Below, piece by piece: positions 1 to 9,300 of a DNA stretch of 34,940 nucleotides. This DNA is from Jaenimonas drosophilae (taxonomy: Eukaryota; Euglenozoa; Kinetoplastea; Trypanosomatida; Trypanosomatidae). Where the stretch lies: assembly GCA_030849065.1 (NCBI GenBank), contig JASAON010001466.1, positions 1 through 34,940 on the forward strand, read 5' to 3'. The first letter of the stretch is position 1. Every line of letters starts with the position of its first letter. A model generated the notes under the pieces. That model saw only the letters and a list, made by a program, of their open reading frames with translations. It did not search any database and was not told the DNA's origin. A program made the position numbers and the translations under genes.

Positions 1-1019
1 ACGTGCAGAATGGACCTGTGAGCACCACCACTCGCTTCTTTGACGACGTTCAGCGCGCATTCGACTTCACGTCCCGCCTGAAGATTGTTCGCTACATTGA
101 CAACGCTGGCTTTGCTGGCGCTGTCAACACGGCCATGCGTGATGCGATGCAGTACACCTTTGACGAGGTACCTTTCTTCCACTTGTCGAACAACGACGTC
201 CGTTTTGCAAGTGGTTTTCTCGCGCAGACTCTCCCCAAGTTCTATGCGGTGACACGAGGTGATAAAGTGAAGATGGAGGAGCTGGCGGCTGAGGTAGCGA
301 CAGAGCCCAACCGGTACACACCTGCTAAGTTTCGTTCTCCGCTGCTTCGGGCGACCTCCCGTGACACGTTGCTGCAGACCTCTCGATTGCTGCCGGATCG
401 CATCCGGTACATGCCTCGGACGGAGATGATGAAGGCATTCGCCAACTATACAGGAGGCTTGTTTCTTGGTAGTGGAGCAGCGACCTCCAGCTGGAGCATG
501 AGCCGCCTTGCCATGGAGACGGTTGGGCTCATGGATGAAAACTTCTACCCAGCCTACTACGAGGACACAGACTGGCGCTGGCGGCAGTTTGCGTTGGGGT
601 TCCGTGATTTCCAGGCCAAAGTCGCAACCAATGGGAACAAATCATATACACATTTCGGGCAGACTTCACGGAAACATGGTGAGAAGCGTAACCAGACTGA
701 TGAGTCGGTGGCCTACTCCTTGACGATGGGTGACACAATCAAGGATACGTTTGTGTCCTACGTTGGATGGAAATGGGGTGTTACTTTTGCTGGCAGTAGC
801 AACCACTGGAAACTTCCCTACAAGAAGACTGAGCTTCCCTTGGATGCGTGGGTGTTTAACGTAGAATTACACCATAACGTTTCTCGTCGGATGAAGAAGG
901 TGTTTGAGGTCATCCACTCTGGTAGGAAAAACAATCCTAGTAATTGGTTTAGACCACAACAATCATATGCCCGTTTCCTTCAAAATTGGTGTGAGGGAAA
1001 TGCGCTGCGCCGTCGGTAG
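1..1019 (+). CDS. Glycosyltransferase family 2-type, 5'-truncated by window edge
   Basis: The reading frame is already open at the window edge and ends with TAG at 1017-1019, so at least 338 C-terminal residues are present and the N-terminus is missing. The GTG at position 3 is not a credible start. Two GT-A fold signatures of GT2 (rhamnosyltransferase-like) enzymes are visible. One is a SNNDVRF segment (Asn-Asn-Asp at 189-197) in the place of the nucleotide-sugar/metal-binding acidic motif. The other is GLMDENFYPAYYEDTDWRWR (about 525-580), matching the GT2 acceptor-side pattern with the Glu-Asp pair near the catalytic base. Such enzymes transfer a sugar from a nucleotide donor to a glycan. 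Kinetoplastids use related enzymes for surface glycoconjugates in the secretory pathway, including galactofuranosyltransferases, but donor, acceptor and membrane anchor cannot be read here. Family assignment is fairly secure; the specific activity is unknown. Confidence 0.72.
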   Translation, partial: VQNGPVSTTTRFFDDVQRAFDFTSRLKIVRYIDNAGFAGAVNTAMRDAMQYTFDEVPFFHLSNNDVRFASGFLAQTLPKFYAVTRGDKVKMEELAAEVATEPNRYTPAKFRSPLLRATSRDTLLQTSRLLPDRIRYMPRTEMMKAFANYTGGLFLGSGAATSSWSMSRLAMETVGLMDENFYPAYYEDTDWRWRQFALGFRDFQAKVATNGNKSYTHFGQTSRKHGEKRNQTDESVAYSLTMGDTIKDTFVSYVGWKWGVTFAGSSNHWKLPYKKTELPLDAWVFNVELHHNVSRRMKKVFEVIHSGRKNNPSNWFRPQQSYARFLQNWCEGNALRRR

Positions 1020-1379
1020 TACACATGTTTGTGCTTGTGTGTGAAGCGACATCGATTTGTTACGATGTTCTTCTTCTCGCAAACGTCCATTGCGAGGGAA
1101 TGCGGGTTCTTTCCCAACAACAACCTTGTTTTTGCTTGGTGCTTCGCCAATGAATTGCTTCAGCTCGCGGTCACATTACTCTCATCACTGCCGCATCGCA
1201 TATCGGTCGATGAGTGGGCGTGTTGGAGCATCACAAGTATTTGGCCACTGCACCCATCATTGATTTACACTCTTGTTGCGGAGCTAATTGTAGATGCCGT
1301 CATGAATTCCTTTTTCGCATCTCATCTTGTTCTTATTTGGTAGGCCCGCCAAGCATAGCGTGGTGCCGCTGGAGGTTCG
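1020..1379 (+). other. Intergenic region, 360 bp
   Basis: No convincing gene. It carries the 3' untranslated region of the glycosyltransferase gene and, near its right end, the pyrimidine tract and AG used for trans-splicing of the next mRNA. Short overlapping open frames here are not conserved-looking. Confidence 0.6.
1308..1343 (+). promoter_or_regulatory. Predicted trans-splice acceptor (gene at 1380)
   Basis: A T/C-rich tract (1308-1340) is followed by AG at 1342-1343. The first downstream ATG is the one at 1380, which supports that start. Confidence 0.55.
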
Positions 1380-2384
1380 ATGCGTCACTACTCATCGCCT
1401 GGACGCCTCGGTGCTGTTGCGGGGTGGAAGTGGGGGCGAGGTATCACCACTGCTGATGGAAGCCGTTCGTCTCTCTTGTCGAAGAGCGTACCAGGGCACA
1501 ACACTTCTTCTCTGATGCGCCATTTTCTGTCTCTTCCTCCTCATCTGCAGAAGACGGTCATCCAGCGCCTTCAGCCTCCTCACTTGGCGGCCAGTAAGGT
1601 GGGTGAGTCGTTGAAGTTCACCCCCGGTGTGTGTGTGCGTCCGGACTACTTCACTGGTGACCAAGCTGACCTATTTCGGTCACACTTCTACCAGTACTAC
1701 GAGAAGAAGGAGCCCACTTCCCCGCTCTATCATTGCCCTTTTTGCAATGACAGTGAATGGTACGACCCCATGAAGATGATGCAACATCTCAATTGGTGTC
1801 ACTCGCATGACGGCTACCGACCGGAAGAGCTTACTGCCGCAAACGAACGCTGCATGTCACAGCTTGTGGAGTACTGCAACACCAAGTTCGAGTTGGGCAA
1901 GCCACGTGGTGCGCGGCTAATCCTCTTTGTTGATGTTGCCAATATGGAGCTAAGCTTCCCAGATTCCATGCTGCGACTTTTGCTGGAGCAAAACGCTCTT
2001 GCGCACTTCCAACATCATGCCATGGCAATATGTGTTGTGCATGAGCTGTTTGTTCCTCACACGGCAAAGGTGACCCACACAGCATATCAACTAGCGCAGT
2101 GCCATCCTCACTCAGACTTCTTCCCGTTTTTTGCAGTCTCGCGATCAGAGTCAGGTGACCTAACGACTATCGCTCTCATGACGCAAATCCGTCTTCGCGC
2201 GGGCACCAAGTGCCCGCCAATGATGTTACTGACCAACGATCTGCAACAGAAGAAACTGGCTGCAGAGCTTTTTGGACATGCCACTCCCCCGTATGCCACT
2301 CCTGGATGCGTGATTGCTCCACGCACCTCTTTTGACGTCATCCTGGGAAGAATACAGCAAGCCGTTCATCTTCAATGGTCTTGA
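1380..2384 (+). CDS. C2H2 zinc-finger protein with PIN/NYN-like nuclease fold
   Basis: 334 residues. The N-terminus is rich in Arg, Ser and Gly with a single acidic residue in the first 30, compatible with a mitochondrial presequence; an in-frame ATG at 1515 (residue 46) is an alternative start. Near residues 115-142 is a zinc-finger-like element, CPFCNDSEWYDPMKMMQHL followed by NWCHSH, giving Cys-x2-Cys and two or three distal His. The second half resembles the Rossmann-like PIN/NYN fold: a first beta strand ending LILFVDVANM supplies the Asp-x-x-Asn signature, and MMLLTNDLQQ near residue 280 matches the later strand carrying a conserved acidic residue. NYN/PIN proteins are usually metal-dependent RNases. 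A role in mitochondrial or cytosolic RNA processing is plausible but inferred; activity is unproven because not all catalytic acids could be aligned by eye. Confidence 0.55.
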   Translation: MRHYSSPGRLGAVAGWKWGRGITTADGSRSSLLSKSVPGHNTSSLMRHFLSLPPHLQKTVIQRLQPPHLAASKVGESLKFTPGVCVRPDYFTGDQADLFRSHFYQYYEKKEPTSPLYHCPFCNDSEWYDPMKMMQHLNWCHSHDGYRPEELTAANERCMSQLVEYCNTKFELGKPRGARLILFVDVANMELSFPDSMLRLLLEQNALAHFQHHAMAICVVHELFVPHTAKVTHTAYQLAQCHPHSDFFPFFAVSRSESGDLTTIALMTQIRLRAGTKCPPMMLLTNDLQQKKLAAELFGHATPPYATPGCVIAPRTSFDVILGRIQQAVHLQWS

Positions 2385-2485
2385 GAAGTACCCTCACATC
2401 TGCTGCACGTACGTTCTGTTTACGCCATAAAGAACACTGCACGAAATTGTGGAGCTTGTGCGGTGTAAACAACATCACTAATGCT

Positions 2486-2534
2486 GCCTCTTATTCTGTG
2501 CCTTGCTCCTCCTTTTGAACTCTCTTTCTGGAAG
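2486..2534 (+). promoter_or_regulatory. Predicted trans-splice acceptor (gene at 2575)
   Basis: A C/T-rich stretch (2486-2529) ends at AG 2533-2534. It lies downstream of the in-frame ATG at 2503 and upstream of the ATG at 2575, which therefore should be the true start. Confidence 0.55.
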
Positions 2535-2574
2535 GTTAAGTACCTCGCACACACCCCCTCACCCGTACTTCACG

Positions 2575-2958
2575 ATGCTGCGCCAGACCGCGAAGGCTTG
2601 CATGCTTCGCCGCACCCCTGCCCGCCTCTCTGGCGGAGAGTTGTACCACCCACCCAAGCTGGAGGACATCCCCGCCTCCACGGGCACCAAGGGATTCTTC
2701 GGCGCCTACAACGGCCAGTTCGAGATCTTCCGCTTCGTGGACATCAAGTGGATGATGAACCGCTCGGTAGAACTGGGCCGCGAGCACTACATTGCCGCGC
2801 CGACCATCTACATCTTCCTCTGGATCTTCTGCTGGAAGGGCGTGAGCACACTGCTCTACGGTGACGGCAAGCCCCCGCGTACGGTGGACTGGAACACCGA
2901 GGAGACGGGCTACCTGCCACACAACTTTGTTCAGACTAGGGTCGTGAAGAACGTCTAA
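2575..2958 (+). CDS. Small mitochondrial inner-membrane protein, probable respiratory complex subunit
   Basis: 127 residues from the ATG that follows the predicted splice acceptor; the frame extends upstream to an ATG at 2503, but that codon lies before the acceptor. The N-terminus (MLRQTAKACMLRRTPARLSG) is basic with no acidic residues, a typical mitochondrial presequence. A single hydrophobic span, YIAAPTIYIFLWIFCW, lies around residues 82-97, flanked by a charged matrix-side segment and a short polar tail ending TRVVKNV. Size, presequence and one central span fit the small accessory subunits of kinetoplastid cytochrome c oxidase, and the sequence is reminiscent of the trypanosomatid-specific subunits IX/X, but this is from memory of the family and not confirmed. 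Another respiratory complex or ATP synthase subunit is possible. Confidence 0.6.
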   Translation: MLRQTAKACMLRRTPARLSGGELYHPPKLEDIPASTGTKGFFGAYNGQFEIFRFVDIKWMMNRSVELGREHYIAAPTIYIFLWIFCWKGVSTLLYGDGKPPRTVDWNTEETGYLPHNFVQTRVVKNV

Positions 2959-3397
2959 AATGGCCGAGGCTTTGGTGTGGTATCTCCCAAGGTGGCTGGA
3001 GGCAGTGCGAGCGTGTTGGGTCTCGTGAAGATAGGTGAATCCTTCTCATCACTCATGCCCAACACTTCACGAATCGCTGCATGACTGCAGACAACATCTC
3101 CATATCTAGGTCATGCCGACGAAATAGGATTAGCTCATCTCTTTAAGACCTCAAGTGTACGTACGATTTGTACAGTACGCTTGAGACGGTTAGGTAAACT
3201 CCGCGTGTCCATGACGTGTCATGGAGCGCTGGCGACAAAAGTACTCCACACACACACCGATCTCTGTTCGTGAGATTGGGATGGGCTCCTTCTCTACTGC
3301 TTAGATGTACATGTACGATCCTACCATCTTTCTTTTCATCTCTCCTTTCTAAATGCAACGGGTGGCGTCATTAGAATACGTTTGCTCAACATCAGTA
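2959..3397 (+). other. Intergenic region, 439 bp
   Basis: No gene seen. It includes the 3' UTR of the small mitochondrial protein gene and the pyrimidine tract of the next gene. No RNA gene was recognised. Confidence 0.55.
3325..3374 (+). promoter_or_regulatory. Predicted trans-splice acceptor (TEP1-like gene)
   Basis: A strong pyrimidine tract (about 3325-3350) is followed by ATG at 3353 with no AG in between. The first AG is at 3373-3374, inside the longest open frame; a second AG is at 3394-3395. Using either would remove the ATG at 3353 and leave ATG 3398 as the start. Confidence 0.55.
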
Positions 3398-6300
3398 ATG
3401 AGCTACTGTCATGTGGCGGGAGCAGATATCGGCCCATGGAAGGATGAGCTCATCACCCTCGTGTCCAGTTTTCTTATCAAGGAGCCCCCGTTGGGCAGTA
3501 GCTCCTCAACCAGTTGTACCGACCCTCGGGCAAATTCCGTATTCCGCATGCGGTCGCTCGTGCATTGGATATCTGCCCATGATGGTGAATTCGTCCTCAA
3601 ACTTGCGCTGTACGTCCGCCACGAGCTCAACGTCCGTAACACGGCCAACTTTCTTGCCGCCCTCTCCGCCCGAGAGGAGCGGTGCCAACCATTTCTGGAC
3701 TGCTACCTTCAACGGCTCATTCGCCTCCCTAGCGACTGGCTGTCTATCGCTAACTTTGCCTACTTTCGCGATGCTGACACACACGCTGGTGGTGTTTCAT
3801 CGACGAGCCCAGTGACGCCATCCACCACCTCCGTCTTACATCGTGATCGTGCCTCCACTCCACAGTCCTCAACGCACCACTTGATCCCGAGCGGACTTCG
3901 TAAGGCCCTCGTCAACGTATTTCGACGCTTTGATGAATTCTCACTTGCCAAGTACAACAATGACAGCGCAGAGCGGCGGAAGCGGCGCAAGGTGAAGAGA
4001 CGAGCCTCCCAACCAGAAGGAGGTGATGGGGCCATCACTGCAGACGCTACCACAGCAGCGCCATCCCCCACATCCTTCACGTACAAGCAGCTCATCCGAC
4101 TCCTCCACATTGCAGAACCAGCATATGAAGTGTGTTGCATCTTGGGCAAACGCTACCCACAAACGGTGGCAGAATTTGATGCCGCTGGCTTTGCAGGGGA
4201 TAAAGGACGGGCCTTTGATCCACTTCAGGCTGGCCGACGAATGCGTCTGGCCGTGCCCATCACGTGGGAAACAAAGCTGTCCGAGGAGGGCAACCGTGGT
4301 GCGGTTTGGGACGCCCTTGTGCTGGAGAACCGCGTCCCCTACATGGCACTGCTGCGGAACCTGCGTAACGTGCTGACGTGTCGGTGCTCCGAGGCTACAC
4401 ACGCCTCCATTCTGGCCACCATCGCTGCAGAGGACCGTGTAGCGGAGAGCCGGCAGCTTCCCTACCGCTTCACGAGTGCGCATGCGGCGGTGAAGTTTGC
4501 CGCGGAGGACTACCGAGCCGCCCGCGAGGCACAAGAACCTTCTCCACCAAGCAAGAAGAAGTCCCGCCATGGTGCTCCACAGAAGCCTGCTGGTACGAGT
4601 AAGGTACGTCATCCATGTGAGCTGCCGCTGGAGCAACCCCATATCTTCTTCCAACGAGTACAGGCCTATGGAGAGGCTCTCGATGCAGCGGTGGCGGCCT
4701 CCACAAGGCTCAATCTTGTGCCCATGGGGGGTACTGCCGTCGTGGTTCTGTGCCTCCACGAATCCATGGAAGAGCGCATCACGGCGGTAGGTGGGGGTGC
4801 AATCGGTTCGTGGAGAACCAAAATGGACGTAGCCGCCCTTCTTGGTGTGCTGGCATCCATGACGAGTGAAGACGCAACAATCATCTTGGCCACTCACCAT
4901 GCGTGGGAGACCTACCACCCGCCGCCCTTGGCCGCAGTGGGGTTGCTGGAGAGCGTTCGCTTACTTTGCAACAATTGCTGCCAACTGATGTACAAGGAGA
5001 TGGTAGCTGCGCATCCACCAGAGGATGAGGAGAATGATGCGCATGTGGTAGCCTTCCCCTTCCGTTTCCTCGATGCAGTTGTGGAGAAGCATATGGCACT
5101 GCAGTCTCTCCTTGTGGTGGATGAAGGCCACCACACCTATGCCTCCATGAACGCGGATGCTCCGTCCTTGGGTGACTTGCCCATCTACCTCTCTCGCCTT
5201 CGACGCATGGGAAGTGAGGATCTTGTCTATGTTGGCATCAACATTGGTGATGGTGCCTCTGCGACAGGACAGACCGACGACGTACACGCACGTTTTTCGC
5301 ATCGCAACGACCTCCTCGTCACAGGCTTTAGCGATTCTATTCTGCGACTGGTGGCGGAGCGGGCCAATGGTGGTGCCCGCGCGGTGGTGGAACGCATGGA
5401 TGATTTGTACGACGTGAACCGCTCCAGAGTGGGTTTCGGCCGTGTCCTCGCTCGGGAGCGCCACAAAGTACGCCAACGGCGTAGAAAGTCTCCTACAGAC
5501 ACCGCAAGCGCCTCCATGGGCCTCTCGACGGCTGCCGATGTGGAGTTCGAGGATGCCACAACGACTGCCATCAACCGGTATTCACCCGTTCTTGTGTCAC
5601 CGAATGTAAAGGATGCTTCTGCTCCATTGACCCCGGCAGCGACCACTTCATCCAGGTCCAAGTCCTTCGTGGATCAGACTCTGTCCACCGCGGCCACCAT
5701 TCCCTCCGTCTTCTCGTGGCAGGTCCCCAAGCCTCCATCTTCATTTCGAACGCTCAAGCCAGCCTACGGACCCGCCGCGGCAGAGCTCTCACCGATGGAG
5801 GCTGATCGGCTTCATCACCCCGACGAGGCGAACAAAGACGCCTCCGCCACCACCAACACTGCCCACGGTAGCGGACGCACGTTTACTCCCGGTGTGCTCA
5901 CAGTGGTCCCACCACAGGCTCGACGCATGCTGCTTGCGTCAGTTCATCGCCCGCACCTCTCTTCCTACCGCGAGTGCCGCTTCTTTCTGAGCTCTACCTT
6001 TATGGACATGGAGAACGAGCGGAATGCCCTGGTGCTGGAGGTCTTCCCACGGGCAAGACGTTGGGCTGCTGACTGTGGTATCAAGGTGACCCTGATTGAG
6101 GTGGACCTCCGCTGGGGCATCACTGCTGCCGCCACCGGAGAAAACTTATCCACCTCCGTCTGTCTCAATGAAGTCTCCCGCTGCGCCCCCTTTTTCATTG
6201 GCATGCTGGGCTCTCGCTACGGGTACTGCCCCCGGCCGATTCAGGTGGTGGCCGACGTGGATGTGGAGGCGGAGGACTTTGAGTGGATTTCGGATCTGTC

Positions 6301-9300
6301 ACCCGAGGTGGAAGGCCGTCTCTCCGTGACGGAGCTAGAGATGCGGCACAGCCTCTGCACCGCCAGGCGACGCAAGGCACCATCGTCATCGTCTGTGGCG
6401 GAAGGTGGAGCACTGGAGTCTCCCTACGCCGGTTTGCTCTTTTTTGCCCGAGATGATGAATCTCTACAAAAGAGTCTTCCAGCTGATGAACGTGTTCGGA
6501 AAGCATATGCTCCAGACACCCCATCCACACGTCAACGTATTGGCATGCTTCAGCAGCACATTGAGTCTAGTGGAGCTACCCTCGTCAAGTACCACGCACC
6601 ATTCATGACTCTACGTGAGGTGGCGACGGCCACCCATAAGGACCCCCTGGGGCTCTCGCTGGCGTCGGCGTCCCCGTCATTACGGCCCTCCTTCCCTGTT
6701 TCCATGGATGAGCGGCCACTATCCTCCCGCGAGGTTCTGCTGGATACTCGTGAATTTGTGGATGCTGCGCTGACATCGCTTAAAGGACTCCTTGCCCGGG
6801 TTGGGGGGTTCGCAACGGCCGAGGGGCCAGCACCGGGTTCTGAGCCTCTGGTTGATCTTGATCTTCCAGATCCAGCCACTCGTTCGAGACCAGCCATGGT
6901 GGTGACGGACTTCTACGACAGGCTGGGGCGTCAAACCCTCATGTACGGTGAAGGCCTCATGAGGCTCTACATCCCGCCGTCGGGCCTGGTGAACGCACTC
7001 GTGAGCTTTGCGCAGCAGACCGCAACCGTGGGAGAGCTCCAGCCACGCCCAACGCCATCTGGAGGCACTGCTGCACCAGATGGCAATGTGTTTCTCCTCA
7101 CAGGCGGAGATGGGGACGGGAAGTCGTCCGCCTGTGCGGCCCTCTTCGATGAGCTGATGAAGCCAAGTCGCTCGGAAACTGCCGTGGTCTTCTACGCAGC
7201 CCAGTCCGGAGATGGCAGTCTTCGTAGCATGCTCTTGTTTCTCTGCGCGACGGTGGTGGTGCGCGCGGGACTCGAGGATGAGTTTGATGTGCATGAGCAA
7301 GAGACCACGCAGGCTCTGGTGAGCTTGTTGCCGCGGCTGTACGCAGCCGTTGCCAAGCAGCGTCTCTCCCTCGCCATCATCCTGGACGGTTTGGAGCGTC
7401 TGACCGAGTCGGAGGAACTCCTCCGTGTGCTGGGCGTCATTCTGCATCCAGCGTCTCACCCGTGCATCCGCTTCGTGGTGACGGCACGGTCCTCCTCACG
7501 ACTCGCCATGGCTCTTCAGTCGCGCTCGCCATCACCGTTTTCTCTTAGCATCCCAGAACTCCGGGTGGAGGAGCGGGCACAGCTGGTCCGTCGGCATCTC
7601 GCCTCCTACGGAAAGCGTCTCCAAGAGACGATGGAACTCAATGAGCTCAAGGACCTGCTACGGAAGAGGGAGGCTGGGCGGCCAAGCTACCTCACCGCTG
7701 CCATGCTTTACCTTCGCCTCTTCAGCACTTTCGATTCTCTTCGTGAAGACATGCGAGCCCTTGCCGGCACCACGGACAAGCTCTACCAACGTTTCGTGAA
7801 GGAGTTGGAGAGACGCTATGAACCCACTACCTGTCGTCAAGTCTTGACCACCTTGGCACTTCGTCAGTGTGTGGGAGGCATCATGGAGTACAACCTGTTC
7901 CGTCTTGTCGCGAACGTCGCTGCTGCATCTCGTCTCTTAGCCCTTCTATGTGGCCCTTGTCTGGGATACCATCATGGACGCTACTTCATCGTCAGCAGCT
8001 TCTTTGAGCTGTGCATCAATTCCATGTATCTGGCGCATACGTCCGATCGAATGGCAGCCTACGAGGCCATGTTGGTGGCGGAGCTTCTCTACCAGCCACT
8101 GGATCCCGACGCTGGAGACCGTGCGTCGCATCGAGAGCGACTACGTGAGGTGATGCTTTCGATACAGCGGAGCGGCATCTCCCCCTCCTCGCCCTGCCTA
8201 TTCCACCCATCTCGGCACTCTCCGCGGGACCTGCTGGGAATCCTTCACAGTGCTGTTGCCGGGGGTCAGTGGGAGCTCGCCACGACCTTTGTTGGCTACC
8301 TCCCCTTCCTGGAGACGCTACTTCGAGCACCGGGAATGCTTCCGCGCTTTATGTCCTTGTTGGCTCAGCTAAGCGCTGTCCCACGTGAGCCCATCCTACG
8401 CCGTGTGCGACCCATCGTCGACTTCTTCTCCCGCCATCAGTTTCTTCTGGCCAGCCGGCCAGGCTTGGTTCGTCAGTGCGTCCTAAACATGCCCACCTCC
8501 TTTTCCGCCATAAGTCGCTTTGGCACTGCCACGACGGAGCAGTGTGGTGGGGCGGCTGAGGCCGAAACCAACTTCCGACTTTCTGCCGCCGCTACCATCA
8601 CCGTCGCACCGCACGAGGAGGCTGCCGAGCCTGGCTGGGTAGGCTGGAGCAATCGCAATCAGCATGGCGGCGAGAATCGAACAGCTGCTTGCCGCCCAAT
8701 GGGCTCTCTCCCCATTCGTTTGCTCGCGGTGAATCCCTCCGCTAACCTCATCGCCTACACCAGTGGCGACTGTGTGGTGAAGGTGGGGCCGATGCACTCC
8801 CCAGAGCTTGTGACGGTGTCTCTCAAGCATGCCGCTGAGGTGACAGCCATGTGTTTTGAGCTTCACGAGGAGGAGGTACTCCTGACGGGGTGTGAGCGAG
8901 GCATCCTCTATGTTTGGCGTGTGAGCGACAGCAGTCTTCTTCAGAAGGGAGTGGCACACCTACGTCGAATCTCTACCATTGCCTGCCATCCAATGGAGAG
9001 CATCATTTGCACTGGTGGAGATGATGCCAACTGCATCCTTTGGGACATCCTCGGCACCACCTCGTCCGTGACGACAGCACTCCGTGCTCAGGGCTCCACG
9101 GCTTCTCCAAGGCCCTCAAAAAGTAGCAAGTCGAAGCATTCAGCGGCACACAGGATGATGACCCTCAGGGACACCCTTGGGGAGAGCGGGCCTCCGTTGA
9201 TCCCAGTGACGACGATGCGACACCATCGCACCCCAGTCGCGTCCGTTACCTTCCACGCTGCTGGCGACGTCCTTGCTACTGGGGCCTGGGATGGCCAGGT

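Noticed and set aside
1029..1343. 104-codon open frame after the glycosyltransferase gene
   Set aside because: It spans the 3' UTR and the next acceptor, with no domain and overlapping alternatives in other frames.
2503..2574. Upstream in-frame ATG extension of the small mitochondrial protein
   Set aside because: The extension lies before the predicted splice acceptor at 2533-2534 and would bury the clear presequence that begins at 2575.
3941..4918. 325-codon open frame on the minus strand
   Set aside because: It lies wholly inside the TEP1-like coding region opposite conserved TROVE motifs, has no domain signal, and is explained as a complement-strand shadow of codon bias.
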